NCBI GenBank assembly: GCA_947247005.1
Contig: OX365955.1
Location: forward strand, 40,527,822-40,591,821
DNA: 64,000 nt
Direction: 5' to 3'
Origin: Spisula solida
Taxonomy: Eukaryota > Mollusca > Bivalvia > Venerida > Mactridae
Of the stretch, positions 53,701 to 64,000 are shown piece by piece. Numbering within the stretch: position 1 is the first letter of the stretch; each line of letters starts with the position of its first letter. The position numbers and the translations under genes are program-made. The notes beneath the pieces were generated by a model. The model was given only the letters and a program-made list of their open reading frames with translations, did not search any database and was not told where the DNA came from.

Positions 53701-55176
53701 GTGACCCAATACGACACGATATGGCATCACTTAGTGGTCGAACGTAACCGATCCGACCACAAATGTCTGTACATGGTGGTTTTGAGTATTCAAATGGACC
53801 AGGAATACATGTACATGGTAGTTCCGGGTACACAATAGAACTAGGAATGTATGTATGAGTACCCAATAAGAAACGGACTGTACACGGGGGTAGTGGTTAC
53901 CCAATAGCACAACAAATGGTCGCACCAAGCAGTTGTGAGTTCCCAATCCGACGACTAATGTCTGTACATGAATGTTTTGAGTACCAAATAGGACCAGGAA
54001 TACATACATATGGTGGTTATTGGTACCCATTAGGACTAGAAGTGGATGTACCTAGTAGTGATGAGTACCAATTTGGACCAGAAGTATCTGTACATGCTAG
54101 TTTTGAACACACCAAATGGACTTGAATGGATGTACAGAATGGTTATGCCTGCTCAATAAGGCCAGGCATGTCTCTACATGGCGCCCCTGAGTTATCAATT
54201 AGGAACATGAATGTCTGAACATAGTGGTAATAAGTTATAAGTATCCGATACGACCAGGTATGTATGTAGATGGTGGAAGTGAGTACCAAATTGTACCTAT
54301 AATGTACCTAGTGGTTATTCATGAGTGCCCAATTTTGACCAGCAATATATGTACTCGTATATGGTAGTTTTGAATTTCATATAGAACTAGGAATGTATGT
54401 ACCTAGTGCGTACCAGATAAGACCATGACTGCCTGCACATGGTGGTAGTTAGTACCAGAAAGGACCACTGATGTCTGTTTTTGGTAGTTTTTTGAGTACA
54501 AAAAGAACCAGGAATACATGTACAGTGTGGTCGTGGGTACCTATAAGGACTAGGAATAGTTGTACCTAGTGGTTATGTACCCAACAATGCCAGTATTGTC
54601 TATACATGGTGAGAATTTAATTCTGAATATTCAATATGACTAGGAATGTCCGTACTTGATGGTCGTGAGTAACACCTATGACTGAGAATGGTTATACCTT
54701 TTGTTCCCAAAAGGTCAAATAATGTCTCTACATGGTTCAAGTGGGTAGTCAATAGGTCAAGCAATGGCTGTACCTGGTAGTTGTGAAAGTCCAGTAGGGC
54801 CAGGATTGGATGTATCAAAGTATATGCGTATCCAACAAGACTAAGTATTTCTGTATATGGTTGTAGCGTGTACCCAATCAGACCAGAGATGACTATAACT
54901 AGTGGTTTTGAGTACCCTAAAAGATCAGGAATGTCTGTACATGTTGGTAGTGAGTACCCAAACAGACCAGGAATGATAACAACTAGCGTTTTTACTTTCT
55001 ATGTGTCTAATGAATTCCTGAATAGAAGTCACCTCGTGATTTTATGGCAGATAAAGCCAGATGTAATTTTATGCAAATATATAGTGGATTCCAGTTGGTG
55101 ATGAGTACCTTATTCGGTACTTAGCTATTATAATGTTTTAATTCCTGTATAAAAGGAGTCTTAATAAATATGGCTC
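50776..55176. repeat. Interior of the long-TIR element: highly diverged 42-45-bp minisatellite
   Basis: From about 50990 to 55110 (interrupted by the LINE at 51958-53260) the words GACCAGGAATGT, GTACCTAGTGGTTATGAG and GTACCCAATAGGACC recur every 42-48 bp. In short open frames this reads EYPIRPGMSVHGGS-like 14-residue repeats, broken by many indels. Confidence 0.75.
51958..53260 (+). pseudogene. 5'-truncated jockey/CR1-like LINE (reverse transcriptase C-terminal half), frameshifted
   Basis: The first frame (51959-52486) carries LILLDLSIAFDMVNHEKLLY, SSGVPQGSVLGPLLFLIYIN and FADDTAIYLAL, the RT catalytic motifs. Near 52450 it shifts to another frame that continues with SAKYLGITISNDLTWNTHIN, LVRPQLEYSSTVWSPHT, IQRGAARW and HWNSLPPDII to a stop at 53098-53100. 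The 3' end is a GATA tetranucleotide repeat (53238-53260). It inserted into the minisatellite. Confidence 0.88.
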
Positions 55177-56803
55177 GTACATTTTCGGCAATGAATTATG
55201 GCTGTTCCAAGTTGGGTTGGTTAGTTAGTGATCATTCACTTTATTGACATAAAAAAGAATTTAGACACGAACAATACTGAATTACATGGTATAAAATATA
55301 AGTACTGAATGAAAACATAACAAATTGTTGCGCATTCAGGGCTACTTTTGAGAGTTTTGACGTATTTGAACTTGACCTTTTACTGCATATTTGACCTTGA
55401 CCTTTCACGTTAAACTTTGCACCACTGAAATATATCTCCATAGACTGCCAAGTAAATAAATGGTAGATATAAACATGACCATTTCCTCGATATGATGGCC
55501 ATTTTGTGATGCTACCAGTATGATAAATGATCGTTTTCTTGTGCGATTGGACTTCTTTTTCAACCAAATATACATTCTTATGAATTAGTATACATGTATA
55601 AATGAAACTACGTACAAATTATTAATTTTGAAGAAAAATGGAAGATATCGTTACAACTGTTTGGGCTAGATTGCATTAATTTCATGGAATTTAAAAGTTC
55701 AGTGACCTTTGACCCCCATGTCATTCTATAATTTGTAAGTTTTATAATGTTTCCAAATATGTATTCTACCTATATCGCAATTCTGCTCATATTTAAGTTC
55801 ATTTTGTCTTTTTTGTAGACATAAACATAGCCCTACCCCCTTCAGCAAATTACAGATTTTCACATTGACCTCATGGCATATAAATGCGCAAACGAACATA
55901 GATAGTCAAGACTTGGACACTTAAAAATGGGTTGTCAGATAGGCTATGAACTATTCTTTCAAAATATATGCAAACTTCTTTTGCCCTCTTTCATTGAAAA
56001 AAAATATGTGGGTTCTCGGACTTATTCAGATATCACAAGTTTGCGTTTTTACTCTACTTTTTTTATTGTTCTACATATTTGACCCTTGACCTTTTGTACA
56101 TGTAAAAGAGTTAAATAATTTGACCTATTTAATGAACGATGGAATATTCATATTGCCTGATATGAAAACAATATTCCATCAATGCTATTGTTACTTACCA
56201 ATAAAAACAATGGTAGAAGTAAAACTAAGCATATCCTCAAAATACTGCTATTTTTCAATTGCTTCAATTTGCACCCATATGATACAAACATGTTTTTTGT
56301 GAAATTCGGATATTTTCTTATCAATTGCATAACATTTTAAATTAAGTATACATTAAGGAATAAAGTTATGTGCAAAACATTGAATTTGGGGGAACATGTG
56401 AAATTTGATGAAAAAGTATACTGGAATATTTGTATAAAATCAATGGGTTTTATCATATTGTTGACCTTTGACCCCTATTTACTTCATAATTACAAATCAA
56501 GGTTATGTTTTTTTATATTTAAAGTGTTGCCCATTATGTGTTCATTCAAATTTGGCAAGAATTTACCACATTGAACATTGTTTTCGTTTTTTATTAGACA
56601 TAAAGCTACCCCTACCCCCTTAGGAATTTATGCTTTTTTTTCATACACCCCATGATACAAAAATGAGTAAAAAATGTAGGTAGTCACGGCTTTGACACTT
56701 AAGAAATGGGTTTTCATATAGCATATGAAATAACCTTTCAAAATATGTACAAACTTCTTTTGGCCTCCTTCGTTGCAATAAAAGTCCGTGGGCTCTCGGA
56801 CTA
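55177..56803 (-). repeat. Right long terminal inverted repeat
   Basis: Reverse complement of 49093-50775. It ends GGCTCTCGGACTA, then TAGGGG of the target Helentron-like element. Confidence 0.88.
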
Positions 56804-56863
56804 TAGGGGTGTGCATGCACTAGTACGACAGGTGAGCGACCTAGGGCCCTTTGGGCCCTCTTG
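56804..56863 (+). mobile_element. 3' end of Helentron-like copy 2 beyond the long-TIR insertion
   Basis: TAGGGGTGTGCATGCACTAG, GACAGGTGAGCGACC, GGGCCCTTTGGGCCC and TCTTG match 48487-48546 and complete the interrupted element. Confidence 0.75.
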
Positions 56864-57600
56864 TATTCACCATGCTTTCATTAAAAGAAGACAACTTCAT
56901 GTTATCGTAATTGTATTGAATGATCAATCACATGTTTAACATGTAGATCTACATATACCGTATCTTAACTGTTCGTTTATTGTCATATGTCGATTATCAC
57001 TTATTTTAGTTATTTTGTCATGTTCATTATTACATGTACATGTATTGCAGTTTTATTTCAAATATGTTCTTTAAATCGTTAATAAGTGTAACCACACACC
57101 ATTAAGTATGCCTTGTATTTCGTTTCGACATGGTTAACTTTATAACGGGAACACTATACGTTTGTAATTCATAAAACATGTCTTTTGTACAATTATATCA
57201 TATGTCTATCTATCTATCTTTATGTACTGCCGAACGCCTCTTTCGAGTATTATTGGCAGGGTGCACGCCGGGTAGTTAAAAGTAAAAAGAGTGAAGATAA
57301 AAACTGGAATGAACAATCTCTCGGATAATAAGAGAGGTTGTGCTTAACATATAATATCAGTACACATGCATCTGTAAATTTTCTAAGAATACTGTCTCTC
57401 GCGAATCCGGGACTAAACTCGTCTCACGTTTTACATATATAAGATTTTTCTAATTTGGTATTATATATCGCATACTTTCTCGCCACATATCACCATGCTA
57501 TTTATTTAATTGTATTATTGTTGCTTTGTAAAAAGTCCTGTTCAGGACTAAATATGCAAACAAACTTTATTCTATTCGATTCATAATTCAGTATTGACAA
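56864..57600 (+). pseudogene. Dead LINE, part 3 (C-terminus and 3' UTR)
   Basis: Resumes with HHAFIKRRQLHVIVIVLNDQ, then an AT-rich 3' UTR with a TCTATCTATC run and the hairpin-like AAAAGTCCTGTTCAGGACTA, ending in AACTTTATTCTATTCGATTC, a typical LINE 3' terminus. Confidence 0.55.
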
Positions 57601-58032
57601 GTTAGAATTAGTGAAAATTTGATGAGGATGGGGCGTTCTTTTTGGCCGTCGATATTGACGTCGAAATTTGTCGTGATGTGACTGTTATGTGTATTTCTGA
57701 TTTTTTTAGGGTCATTTGGATTTGCGTTACTCTCAGATAAACAACTCTATCGAACAGCAAGAGGGTTTCCTCGATATATTTGGTAGAAACATGTCAAGCT
57801 GCTTAAACTCGAATGCATATAACTGCATCTGTGCCTTCAAACATTGATAAAGCAATGTTTGTTCAGAACTATACCAAATAACCAATGTTTGCATCAATGA
57901 GCACTTTAATTTCTATACTTCTTTAAATGTTAAACACAAAGTCAAATTAAATCATATCATTTTACTATATTTGTAATTAGGTGTTGAATAGCTCTTGTAA
58001 ACAGCTTATTATCCATCTGACTTCATCGAATT

Positions 58033-58179
58033 CTACTTCTTTACTGTTATTAAGATCCCGTCCTCATTTGAATGTTCAAGTCCTACATCTTTGGTCTCCG
58101 GGAGGAAATATATAACAACGGCCGCTAGTAATGTAAAGGAACTGACTAAGTTATACAGCAATCCTGGTATTGAAGCATT
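58033..58179 (-). CDS. MFS transporter terminal exon (helix 12 and stop)
   Basis: Acceptor TTTATTTTTCAG. Encodes NASIPGLLYNLVSSFTLLAA, VVIYFLPETKDVGLEHSNED and a short tail before TAG at 58033-58035. One hydrophobic helix is followed by the FLPETK motif. Confidence 0.9.
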   Translation of the reverse strand, partial: NASIPGLLYNLVSSFTLLAAVVIYFLPETKDVGLEHSNEDGILITVKK

Positions 58180-61100
58180 CTGAAAAATAAACAGAATTTT
58201 AAAGTTTGCGTTCATTGTATGGTAAGCAATTTTCATAAATCCAGTCATATATACTGTTACCAATTCCTTGTTTTCATGGAATACGGGTGTATGAGCAGGG
58301 GATCGGGTGGCTGGCCCCCAATATCAGGAGTCGTGACAGGGTTGGAGGAGATGTAGAATATTCCACCAATTATTCTGACCACATACAGAATTTATTTTCG
58401 ACCTGAAACAGTTTTGTAGATTTGGTGAACTAGCCATATAGACAATCTTACGAAACATGCCAGTATAAATATAAATAAAACTTTCCTGCCATGAAATACA
58501 CCCAACCAAAAGACCACAACAAAACACAAATAAAAATGTAACATATTTTAAGTACTCATTGGCCTATCAGAAGCCAGAGCAATATATAAGAGAGTAAGAC
58601 ATTTAAAGACAGCGGATTGACAATGAAATTGACGGGCATCAACTCCATGAACTCAACCTTCCAAAGAGACTTTCGGTTAGGTATAATATAGAGTCTTATA
58701 TAGAACTATTAGTACATGTATTCTCCGGTGAACGCAGCTTTCGTCTTCACGTCTCTTTCATATTCTTGGCACTAATTATAATCAGGGGTGTCAATATTCC
58801 TGATTTATCTGAAATTCCGGATTTGTCTTTCCTAAAGAGCTATGATTTCCTACCAATATTAAAGTTATTTAACGTTATCTAAAAAAATGGCAAAGTTATG
58901 GTCAATGTATCTGCTCTGAATGATGCTTTGTAATAAAAAGTTTTAAAAACTAATTTATATATGGAAACAAGTTTGACAAAAATGGTCGGCCGCATATGAT
59001 TTTCAGATTTTTTTCAACTTTTTTTTAATTTGGCTCTGTTGTCACCCCACCCCTATCATAATATACCTTCTTTTAAAACATTCACTAGTAAAACATATAC
59101 TTACAGCTTGTATGATATACGGAGCGAGAACTGCACCCAGTCTGCCAGCTGTATACGTTAGTCCATACCCTGTTGATCTGTGAGCAAAAGATAGATCTTT
59201 ATATAATAATAAAGACTATATTTTACAGTTTTCAGTTTATTTAATACTCTAAGTACATAGTACATGTGATATGAATTAAGGCTGTATCACAGGGTATTGA
59301 CGCATATTATTTTATGCCAGTGCGACCGCCTTATATCTCGTATACGAATATGAGATATAAGGCGGTCGCACACGCATAAAATAATATGCGTCAATACCCT
59401 GTGGGCTGTATGGTTGAAAATAGGTAATAATAAAGGGATATCAATGTGGTTACAAAGGTAACAATAAGATGGAATCAGTGCTACAATGTTAGAGTTGAGT
59501 GGTGTTATACATGTATATAATATGCAAATGGTTCAGTGAAGATAACAATGCTTTATTTAATCCCATCCCATATGTTCCCGCCACATACCTTACAACCAAA
59601 CAGGGGATATGGAGGATATTGCATGACACGTTAAAAGCTGAAATGGGGTGGAGTTCAAAACTACAAGAATGGAAATCAGTCCAATCTCATTAAAATCATA
59701 CCCTTATTACGCTGAACACTTCTTTACGCTGATATAGGATCTGATGACACTCTGTGTGTGTTTCTTGTCGATGTGAACTTTACGTCATCCAATCAAATCG
59801 CTACTTTCACGAATCTGAAAGTGCAGTGGCTACGTGACGTCATTGTGCGTTAGAGAGGTCATTTGAACATGACCTCTTACGGAGTGTAGTCAGATCTCTT
59901 AACAGCGTAAAGAAATGGAGCATATGTTAGGGACTGATTTTAATGAGATTGGAAAAGTCCAAATACAAACACGTTAAAAGGTGAAATGGGGTGGGGTTCA
60001 AACCGGCGGACTTAAAAGGTTTCAAAAAAATAGTCCAAATACAAACACGTTAACATTTGAAATGGGATGGGGTTCACTCCAGCGGACTTAAAATGTTTCA
60101 AAACTACAAAAATGGAGATTAATCCAATTACAAACACGTAAAAAGGTGAAATGGGGTGGGGTTCACTCCGGCGTACTCAAAAAGTTTCAAAACTACAAAA
60201 TTGGAAATCAGTCCAAATACAAACTCGTTAAAAGGTAAAATGGGGTGGGGTTCACTCCGGCGGACTCAAAAAGTTTCAAAACTACAAAATTGGAATTCAG
60301 TCCAAATACAAACTCGTTAAAAGGTAAAATGGGGTGGGGTTCACTCCGGCGGACTTAAAAGGTTTCAAAACTACAAAATTGGAAATCAGTCCAAATACAA
60401 ACTCGTTAAAAGGTAAAATAGGGTGGGGTTCACTCCGGCGGACTCAAAAAGTTTCAAAACTACAAAATTGGAAATCAGTCCAAATACAAACTCGTTAAAA
60501 GGTAAAATGGGGTGGGGTTCACTACGGCGGACTCAAAAAGTTTCAAAACTACAAAATTGGAATTCAGTACAAATACAAACTCGTTAAAAGGTAAAATGGG
60601 GTGGGGTTCACTCCGGCGGACTTAAAAGGTTTCAAAACTACAAAAATGAAAATCAGTCCAAATACAAACTCGTTAAAAGGTAAAATGGTGTGAGTTTCAC
60701 TCCGGCGGACTCAAAACTACAAAATTGGAATTCAGTCCAAATACAAACTCGTTAAAAGGTAAAATGGGGTGGGGTTCACTCCGGCGGACTTAAAAGGTTT
60801 CAAAACTACAAAATTGGAAATCAGTCCAAATACAAACTCGTTAAAAGGTAAAATAGGGTGGGGTTCACTCCGGCGGACTCAAAAAGTTTCAAAACTACAA
60901 AATTGGAAATCAGTCCAAATACAAACTCGTTAAAAGGTAAAATAGGGTGGGGTTCACTCCGGCGGACTCAAAAAGTTTCAAAACTACAAAATTGGAATTC
61001 AGTACAAATACAAACTCGTTAAAAGGTAAAATGGGGTGGGGTTCACTCCGGCGGACTTAAAAGGTTTCAAAACTACAAAAATGAAAATCAGTCCAAATAC

Positions 61101-62406
61101 AAACTCGTTAAAAGGTAAAATGGTGTGAGTTTCACTCCGGCGGACTCAAAACTATAAAATTGGAATTCAGTCCAAATACAAACTCGTTAAAAGGTAAAAT
61201 GGGGTGGGGTTCACTCCGGCGGACTTAAAAGGTTTCAAAACTACAAAATTGGAAATCAGTCCAAAAACAAACTCGTTAAAAGGTAAAATGGGGTGGGGTT
61301 CACTCCGGCGGACTCAAAAAGTTTCAAAACTACAAAATTGGAAATCAGTCCAAATACAAACTCGTTAAAAGGTAAAATGGGGTGGGGTTCACTCCGGCGG
61401 ACTCAAAAAGTTTCAAAACTACAAAATTGGAATTCAGTCCAAATACAAACTCGTTAAAAGGTAAAATAGGGTGGGGTTCACTCCGGCGGACTTAAAAGGT
61501 TTTAAAACTACAAAAATGAAAATTAGTCCAATTACAAACACGTTAAAATGTGAAATGGGGTGGGTTTCACTCCGGCGGACTTAAAAGGTTTCAAAACTAC
61601 AAAATTGAAAATCAGTCCAAATACAAACTCGTTAAAAGGTAAAATGGGGTGGGGTTCACTCCGGCGGACTCAAAAAGTTTCAAAACTACAAAATTGGAAA
61701 TCAGTCCAAATACAAACTCGTTAAAAGGTAAAATGGGGTGGGGTTCACTCCGGCGGACTTAAAAGGTTTCAAAACTACAAAAATGAAAATTAGTCCAATT
61801 ACAAACACGTTAAAATGTGAAATGGGGTGGGTTTCACTCCGGCGGACTTAAAAGGTTTCAAAACTACAAAAGTGGAAATTAGTCCAATTACAAACACGTT
61901 AAAAGGCGAAATGGGGTAAGTTTCACTCCGGCGGACTGAAAAGGTTTCAAAACTACAAAATTGGAAATAATGCCAAATACAAACTCGTTATAAGGTGAAA
62001 TGGAAACCAAAATTGTAATTGTCATTAACTTAAGCCTTCTGACCAAAATAAAAGTTATTTGGTGAAAATATCTCTAGAAATGGCGGAGTAATTGCATGTT
62101 TAATCTGCTTTGAAGGATTTTATTTAATTAGTAAATTATAGAAACATTGCCATTGAAGGCCTCTTGTTTTGCAAAAAAATAGTGGGCCGCATAGGATTTC
62201 CTGATTTGTTAATTTGGCCCTGTTGACCTCCCTGCTTAACAGCATTACCTTAAGTTTGTAGGAAACAATTCGAGAGCATAAACTGTCAGCACACCACTGG
62301 CAGCACCATTAGTCACTTTGGCAACATAAGCGACTGAATTCATAACATCAGTGTATCCATCAAGAACTAAAGCAGATACAACGTTTGTAACATTACTTTT
62401 AATAGA
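58033..62406 (-). CDS. Major-facilitator transporter, SVOP/SV2/SLC22-like (last three exons; 5' part outside window)
   Basis: Three minus-strand exons (62249-62406, 59105-59177, 58033-58179) join in phase to give the last ~125 residues of a 12-helix MFS transporter. They read: TNVVSALVLDGYTDVMNSVA and SGVLTVYALELFPTNLR; STGYGLTYTAGRLGAVLAPY; then SIPGLLYNLVSSFTLLAAVV and YFLPETKDVGLE before TAG. The E-L-F/Y-P-T-x-x-R motif after helix 10 and the FLPET-K-G-LE motif after helix 12 are hallmarks of the sugar/organic-ion MFS branch. Substrate cannot be inferred; SVOP-like, SV2-like and organic-cation-like are all possible. The protein would sit in a plasma or vesicle membrane. Intron 62248-59178 is swollen by an 89-bp satellite and several MITEs. 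Earlier exons must lie right of the window; none was recognised in 62407-64000. Confidence 0.85.
58783..59055. mobile_element. hAT MITE, TIR CAGGGGTGTCAA, copy 5 (MFS transporter intron)
   Basis: Intact left TIR; the right TIR is altered (TTGTCACCCCACCCCTA). It ends 50 bp from the MFS helix-11 exon. Confidence 0.7.
59105..59177 (-). CDS. MFS transporter exon (helix 11)
   Basis: Acceptor TTGCTCACAG and donor GCT|GTAAGT. Encodes STGYGLTYTAGRLGAVLAPY and IIQA, in phase with both neighbours. Confidence 0.88.
59288..59403. mobile_element. Near-perfect palindromic MITE with 8-bp target duplication
   Basis: Two ~54-bp arms: CACAGGGTATTGACGCATAT is mirrored by ATATGCGTCAATACCCTGTG, with a small centre around CGTATACG. 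GGCTGTAT flanks both sides (59280-59287, 59404-59411). Confidence 0.9.
59580..62000. repeat. 89-bp satellite, about 24 copies (MFS transporter intron)
   Basis: The unit contains GGGGTGGGGTTCACTCCGGC, GGACTCAAAAAGTTTCAAAA and AATTGGAAATCAGTCCAAAT. A shortened GTGTGAGTTTCACTCC variant recurs at 60687 and 61122, 435 bp apart, indicating a five-unit higher-order repeat. A Mutator-like MITE sits in the first units. Confidence 0.95.
59684..59954. mobile_element. Mutator-like MITE, second copy, inserted in the 89-bp satellite
   Basis: Same TIRs and TGACGTCA (59835-59842) as 3393-3666. The flanks are satellite sequence (GGAAATCAGTCC left, GGAAAAGTCC right), so it jumped into an existing array unit. 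Confidence 0.65.
62038..62234. mobile_element. hAT MITE, same family, 5'-truncated copy 6
   Basis: Starts at the internal CTGACCAAAATAAAAGTTAT segment without the left TIR, directly after the 89-bp satellite, and ends GTTGACCTCCCTG, 15 bp from the MFS exon at 62249. Confidence 0.65.
62249..62406 (-). CDS. MFS transporter exon (helix 9-10 region)
   Basis: Acceptor CAATGTAG and donor TTAAG|GTAATG. Encodes SIKSNVTNVVSALVLDGYTD, VMNSVAYVAKVTNGAASGVL and TVYALELFPTNLR. Small residues and the ELFPTNLR motif fit helices 9-10 and the following cytoplasmic loop. Confidence 0.82.
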
Positions 62407-62469
62407 CTACATTGAAGGGGCATCTCGAAGACGCCCGAAGTAATTACAATACAGATCTTAAGCCTATGT

Positions 62470-62660
62470 CACACTGAGCATTTTTTGCCTCGGCGATGTA
62501 CTCCTGATGTACATTAATGAGTTATCATGACATCGGGAACAGGTCGATCGTGTTCTTGGGGAAGCTTCGGAGAAGTCATGAGACAGTTTATGATATCGGA
62601 AGGAATCGAGATAAATCGGGTGGAATCTGAAAATATCGGGAGAACATCGCCAATGAACTC
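62470..62660 (-). mobile_element. Interspersed repeat with GAGCATTTTTTGCCTCGGCG end, copy 2
   Basis: Inverted relative to 8612-8836. Shares GAGCATTTTTTGCCTCGGCG and GGCGATGTACTCCTGA plus several GATATCGG-type internal words. Confidence 0.5.
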
Positions 62661-63047
62661 AATGCACAACATAATATAAATCGTTTTAATCTTTAAGAAT
62701 AAAATGTGCGGAAATATATCTCTATAATAATGAAATACATTCAAATTGCGCATAATAATTTATCTCTGCCTGCGATTTATACCAACACACTCACAAAGGA
62801 CAGCCGATTCAAGTTTGTTGATCGAAGCCTCTTTTGACTCGTTATATATAATTATTCTTTATTTCAGTCTCATTCGCATATTTATAGTTTACCCTACTAT
62901 GATTTTCAAGTTTTTGGACCTCTAATCCATTTATTTTTGCAAAGGACACACTATCTAGTAAGTGGTTCATTTAGTAAATCTGTTAATTTGGGCAATTTGG
63001 CTGTTTCCAAATATGGAAAACTAGACCCGCCTACCCTCTCAATTGTA

Positions 63048-63436
63048 GCTCTGTGAAGTTGGCTCAACATACGACATTCAAAAAATCGAATGTCGTGCAG
63101 CTGGACATCGATTGATGACAATTTTTTTAATGTCGTCCAATGTAGTATGTCGAGCTGCTTGACATTAGATTTCTGTTAATTTCTTGAATGTCGTCCAATG
63201 TCGTATGTCGAACTGCACGACATTCGATTTATGACATTTTTTTGAATGTCTTCAAGTGTCGTATATCGATTCACGACATTCGATTTCTGACAATTTTTTG
63301 TATGTCGTCCAATGTCGTATGTCGAGCTGTACGACATTCGATTCATGATAATTTTTTGAATGTCGTCCAATGTCGTATGTCGAGCTGCACGACATTCGAT
63401 TTTTTGAAAGTCGTATGTTGAGCCAACTTCACACAG
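63048..63436. mobile_element. TIR element with internal self-complementary repeats and 12-bp flanking direct repeats
   Basis: CTCTGTGAAGTTGGCTCAAC at the left is mirrored by GTTGAGCCAACTTCACACAG. CTCTCAATTGTA flanks both sides (63036-63047, 63437-63448). The interior is five or six ~60-bp units of GAATGTCGTCCAATGTCGTA and CACGACATTCGATT, themselves inverted. Confidence 0.8.
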
Positions 63437-63448
63437 CTCTCAATTGTA

Positions 63449-64000
63449 CTGTTATTTTATCAGCAATTATCAGCTTTTGTCTAATTTCAATCACATTACC
63501 CCATAAAGTATTTCCCCGCGTATTTATTGATCATCCCTCGTACATACAATCTTGCCTTATTTTACCCTCATTACTCAATCAATGGGCATGCTATTGTTTG
63601 CAAACAAAAGCATTGGAAATGCCACCAAGAAGTGGGCGGGTAAACTATAAGCCGGTTATAGATCACATATTAGAATTATAATTATTATACCCCCAGATAC
63701 ATAGTATATATTCTCATGCTTGAGGATGGTTGGTCTGTTGGTTGGTTGGCGTATTGGTCCGTGCAAAATTTGTCCGCGCTATTTCTCTGTAACCATTGCT
63801 CGGATTTCAATGAAACTTTGCATGAATAATCAGTATCAAGTCTAGTTGTGCATATCGTCGGCGCACGTAAATCGATTTAATTTTAAGGTAGTTAATTTAA
63901 TACTAGTTATAGCCCTTAGTTTTTTTACACTAATAAATTTTGTCCATGCTATTTCTCTGTAACTAATTGTCGGATTTCAACCAAACTTTGCATGACTGAT
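63449..64000. other. Right edge: single-copy sequence and the start of another repeat
   Basis: No exon recognised. From about 63684 (TTATTATACCCCCAGATACA) the text GTCCGCGCTATTTCTCTGTA and TTTCAATGAAACTTTGCATG is repeated near 63940-63990, suggesting an interspersed repeat cut by the window end. Confidence 0.4.

Larger units (their letters stand above)
49093..56803. mobile_element. 7.7-kb element with 1.6-kb terminal inverted repeats, no visible transposase
   Basis: 49093-50775 and 55177-56803 are inverted copies, over 90% identical by eye, starting TAGTCCGAGAGCCC. TAG flanks both sides (49090-49092, 56804-56806). The empty site is visible at about 48490 (CACCATAGGGG), because the target had been duplicated beforehand. 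The interior is a decayed minisatellite plus a LINE insertion. No transposase-like ORF was recognised. Confidence 0.85.

Noticed and set aside
49093..56803. Polinton/Maverick element
   Set aside because: No polymerase, integrase, ATPase or capsid-like ORF, and the flanking duplication is 3 bp rather than 6.

Overview
The window is AT-rich animal genomic DNA with spliced genes, long introns and a dense load of transposable-element debris. Exon/intron structure, phase-consistent GT-AG junctions and the identity of the two chromatin genes show a metazoan. The repeat spectrum (hAT- and Mutator-like MITEs, Helentron-like elements, tRNA-derived SINE debris, jockey/CR1-like LINE debris) and the style of the encoded proteins fit a lophotrochozoan, most likely a bivalve mollusc. 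That taxon call is inference.

Layout. (1) 1-13974, minus strand: the 5' ten coding exons of a CECR2 orthologue (ISWI-partner chromatin remodelling subunit). The gene runs off the left edge before its bromodomain exons. A 44-bp minisatellite (10.67-12.45 kb) and a 70-bp array copied from an exon/donor junction lie in its introns. (2) 13975-14221: a short head-to-head promoter interval with a perfect 12-bp NRF1-type palindrome. (3) 14222-35906, plus strand: an orthologue of vertebrate PRR12/QSER1, about 1,305 codons in 14 exons, ending in the DUF4211-type C-terminal domain. Two tandem arrays in it were seeded from its own splice acceptors. (4) 35907-45250: long downstream/3'UTR-like region with MITEs, a 42-bp minisatellite open on both strands, and tandem poly(A) signals near 44.07 kb. 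(5) 45250-57600: a nest of mobile elements. A dead LINE is split by two Helentron-like insertions. The second carries a tandem duplication and is itself split by a 7.7-kb element with 1.63-1.68-kb terminal inverted repeats, whose interior is a decayed 42-45-bp minisatellite hit by a second LINE. (6) 58033-62406, minus strand: the last three exons of a major-facilitator transporter, with an 89-bp satellite and a palindromic MITE in its introns. (7) 62.4-64 kb: MITEs only.

CECR2 and PRR12/QSER1 are both chromatin regulators and may be co-expressed from the shared promoter (inference). The most distinctive signals are: three tandem arrays that duplicate splice junctions of these two adjacent genes; several sequence-unrelated repeat families sharing one architecture (5' hairpin whose arm recurs inverted near the 3' end, then a terminal hairpin followed by TCTT); and the long-TIR element without a visible transposase.
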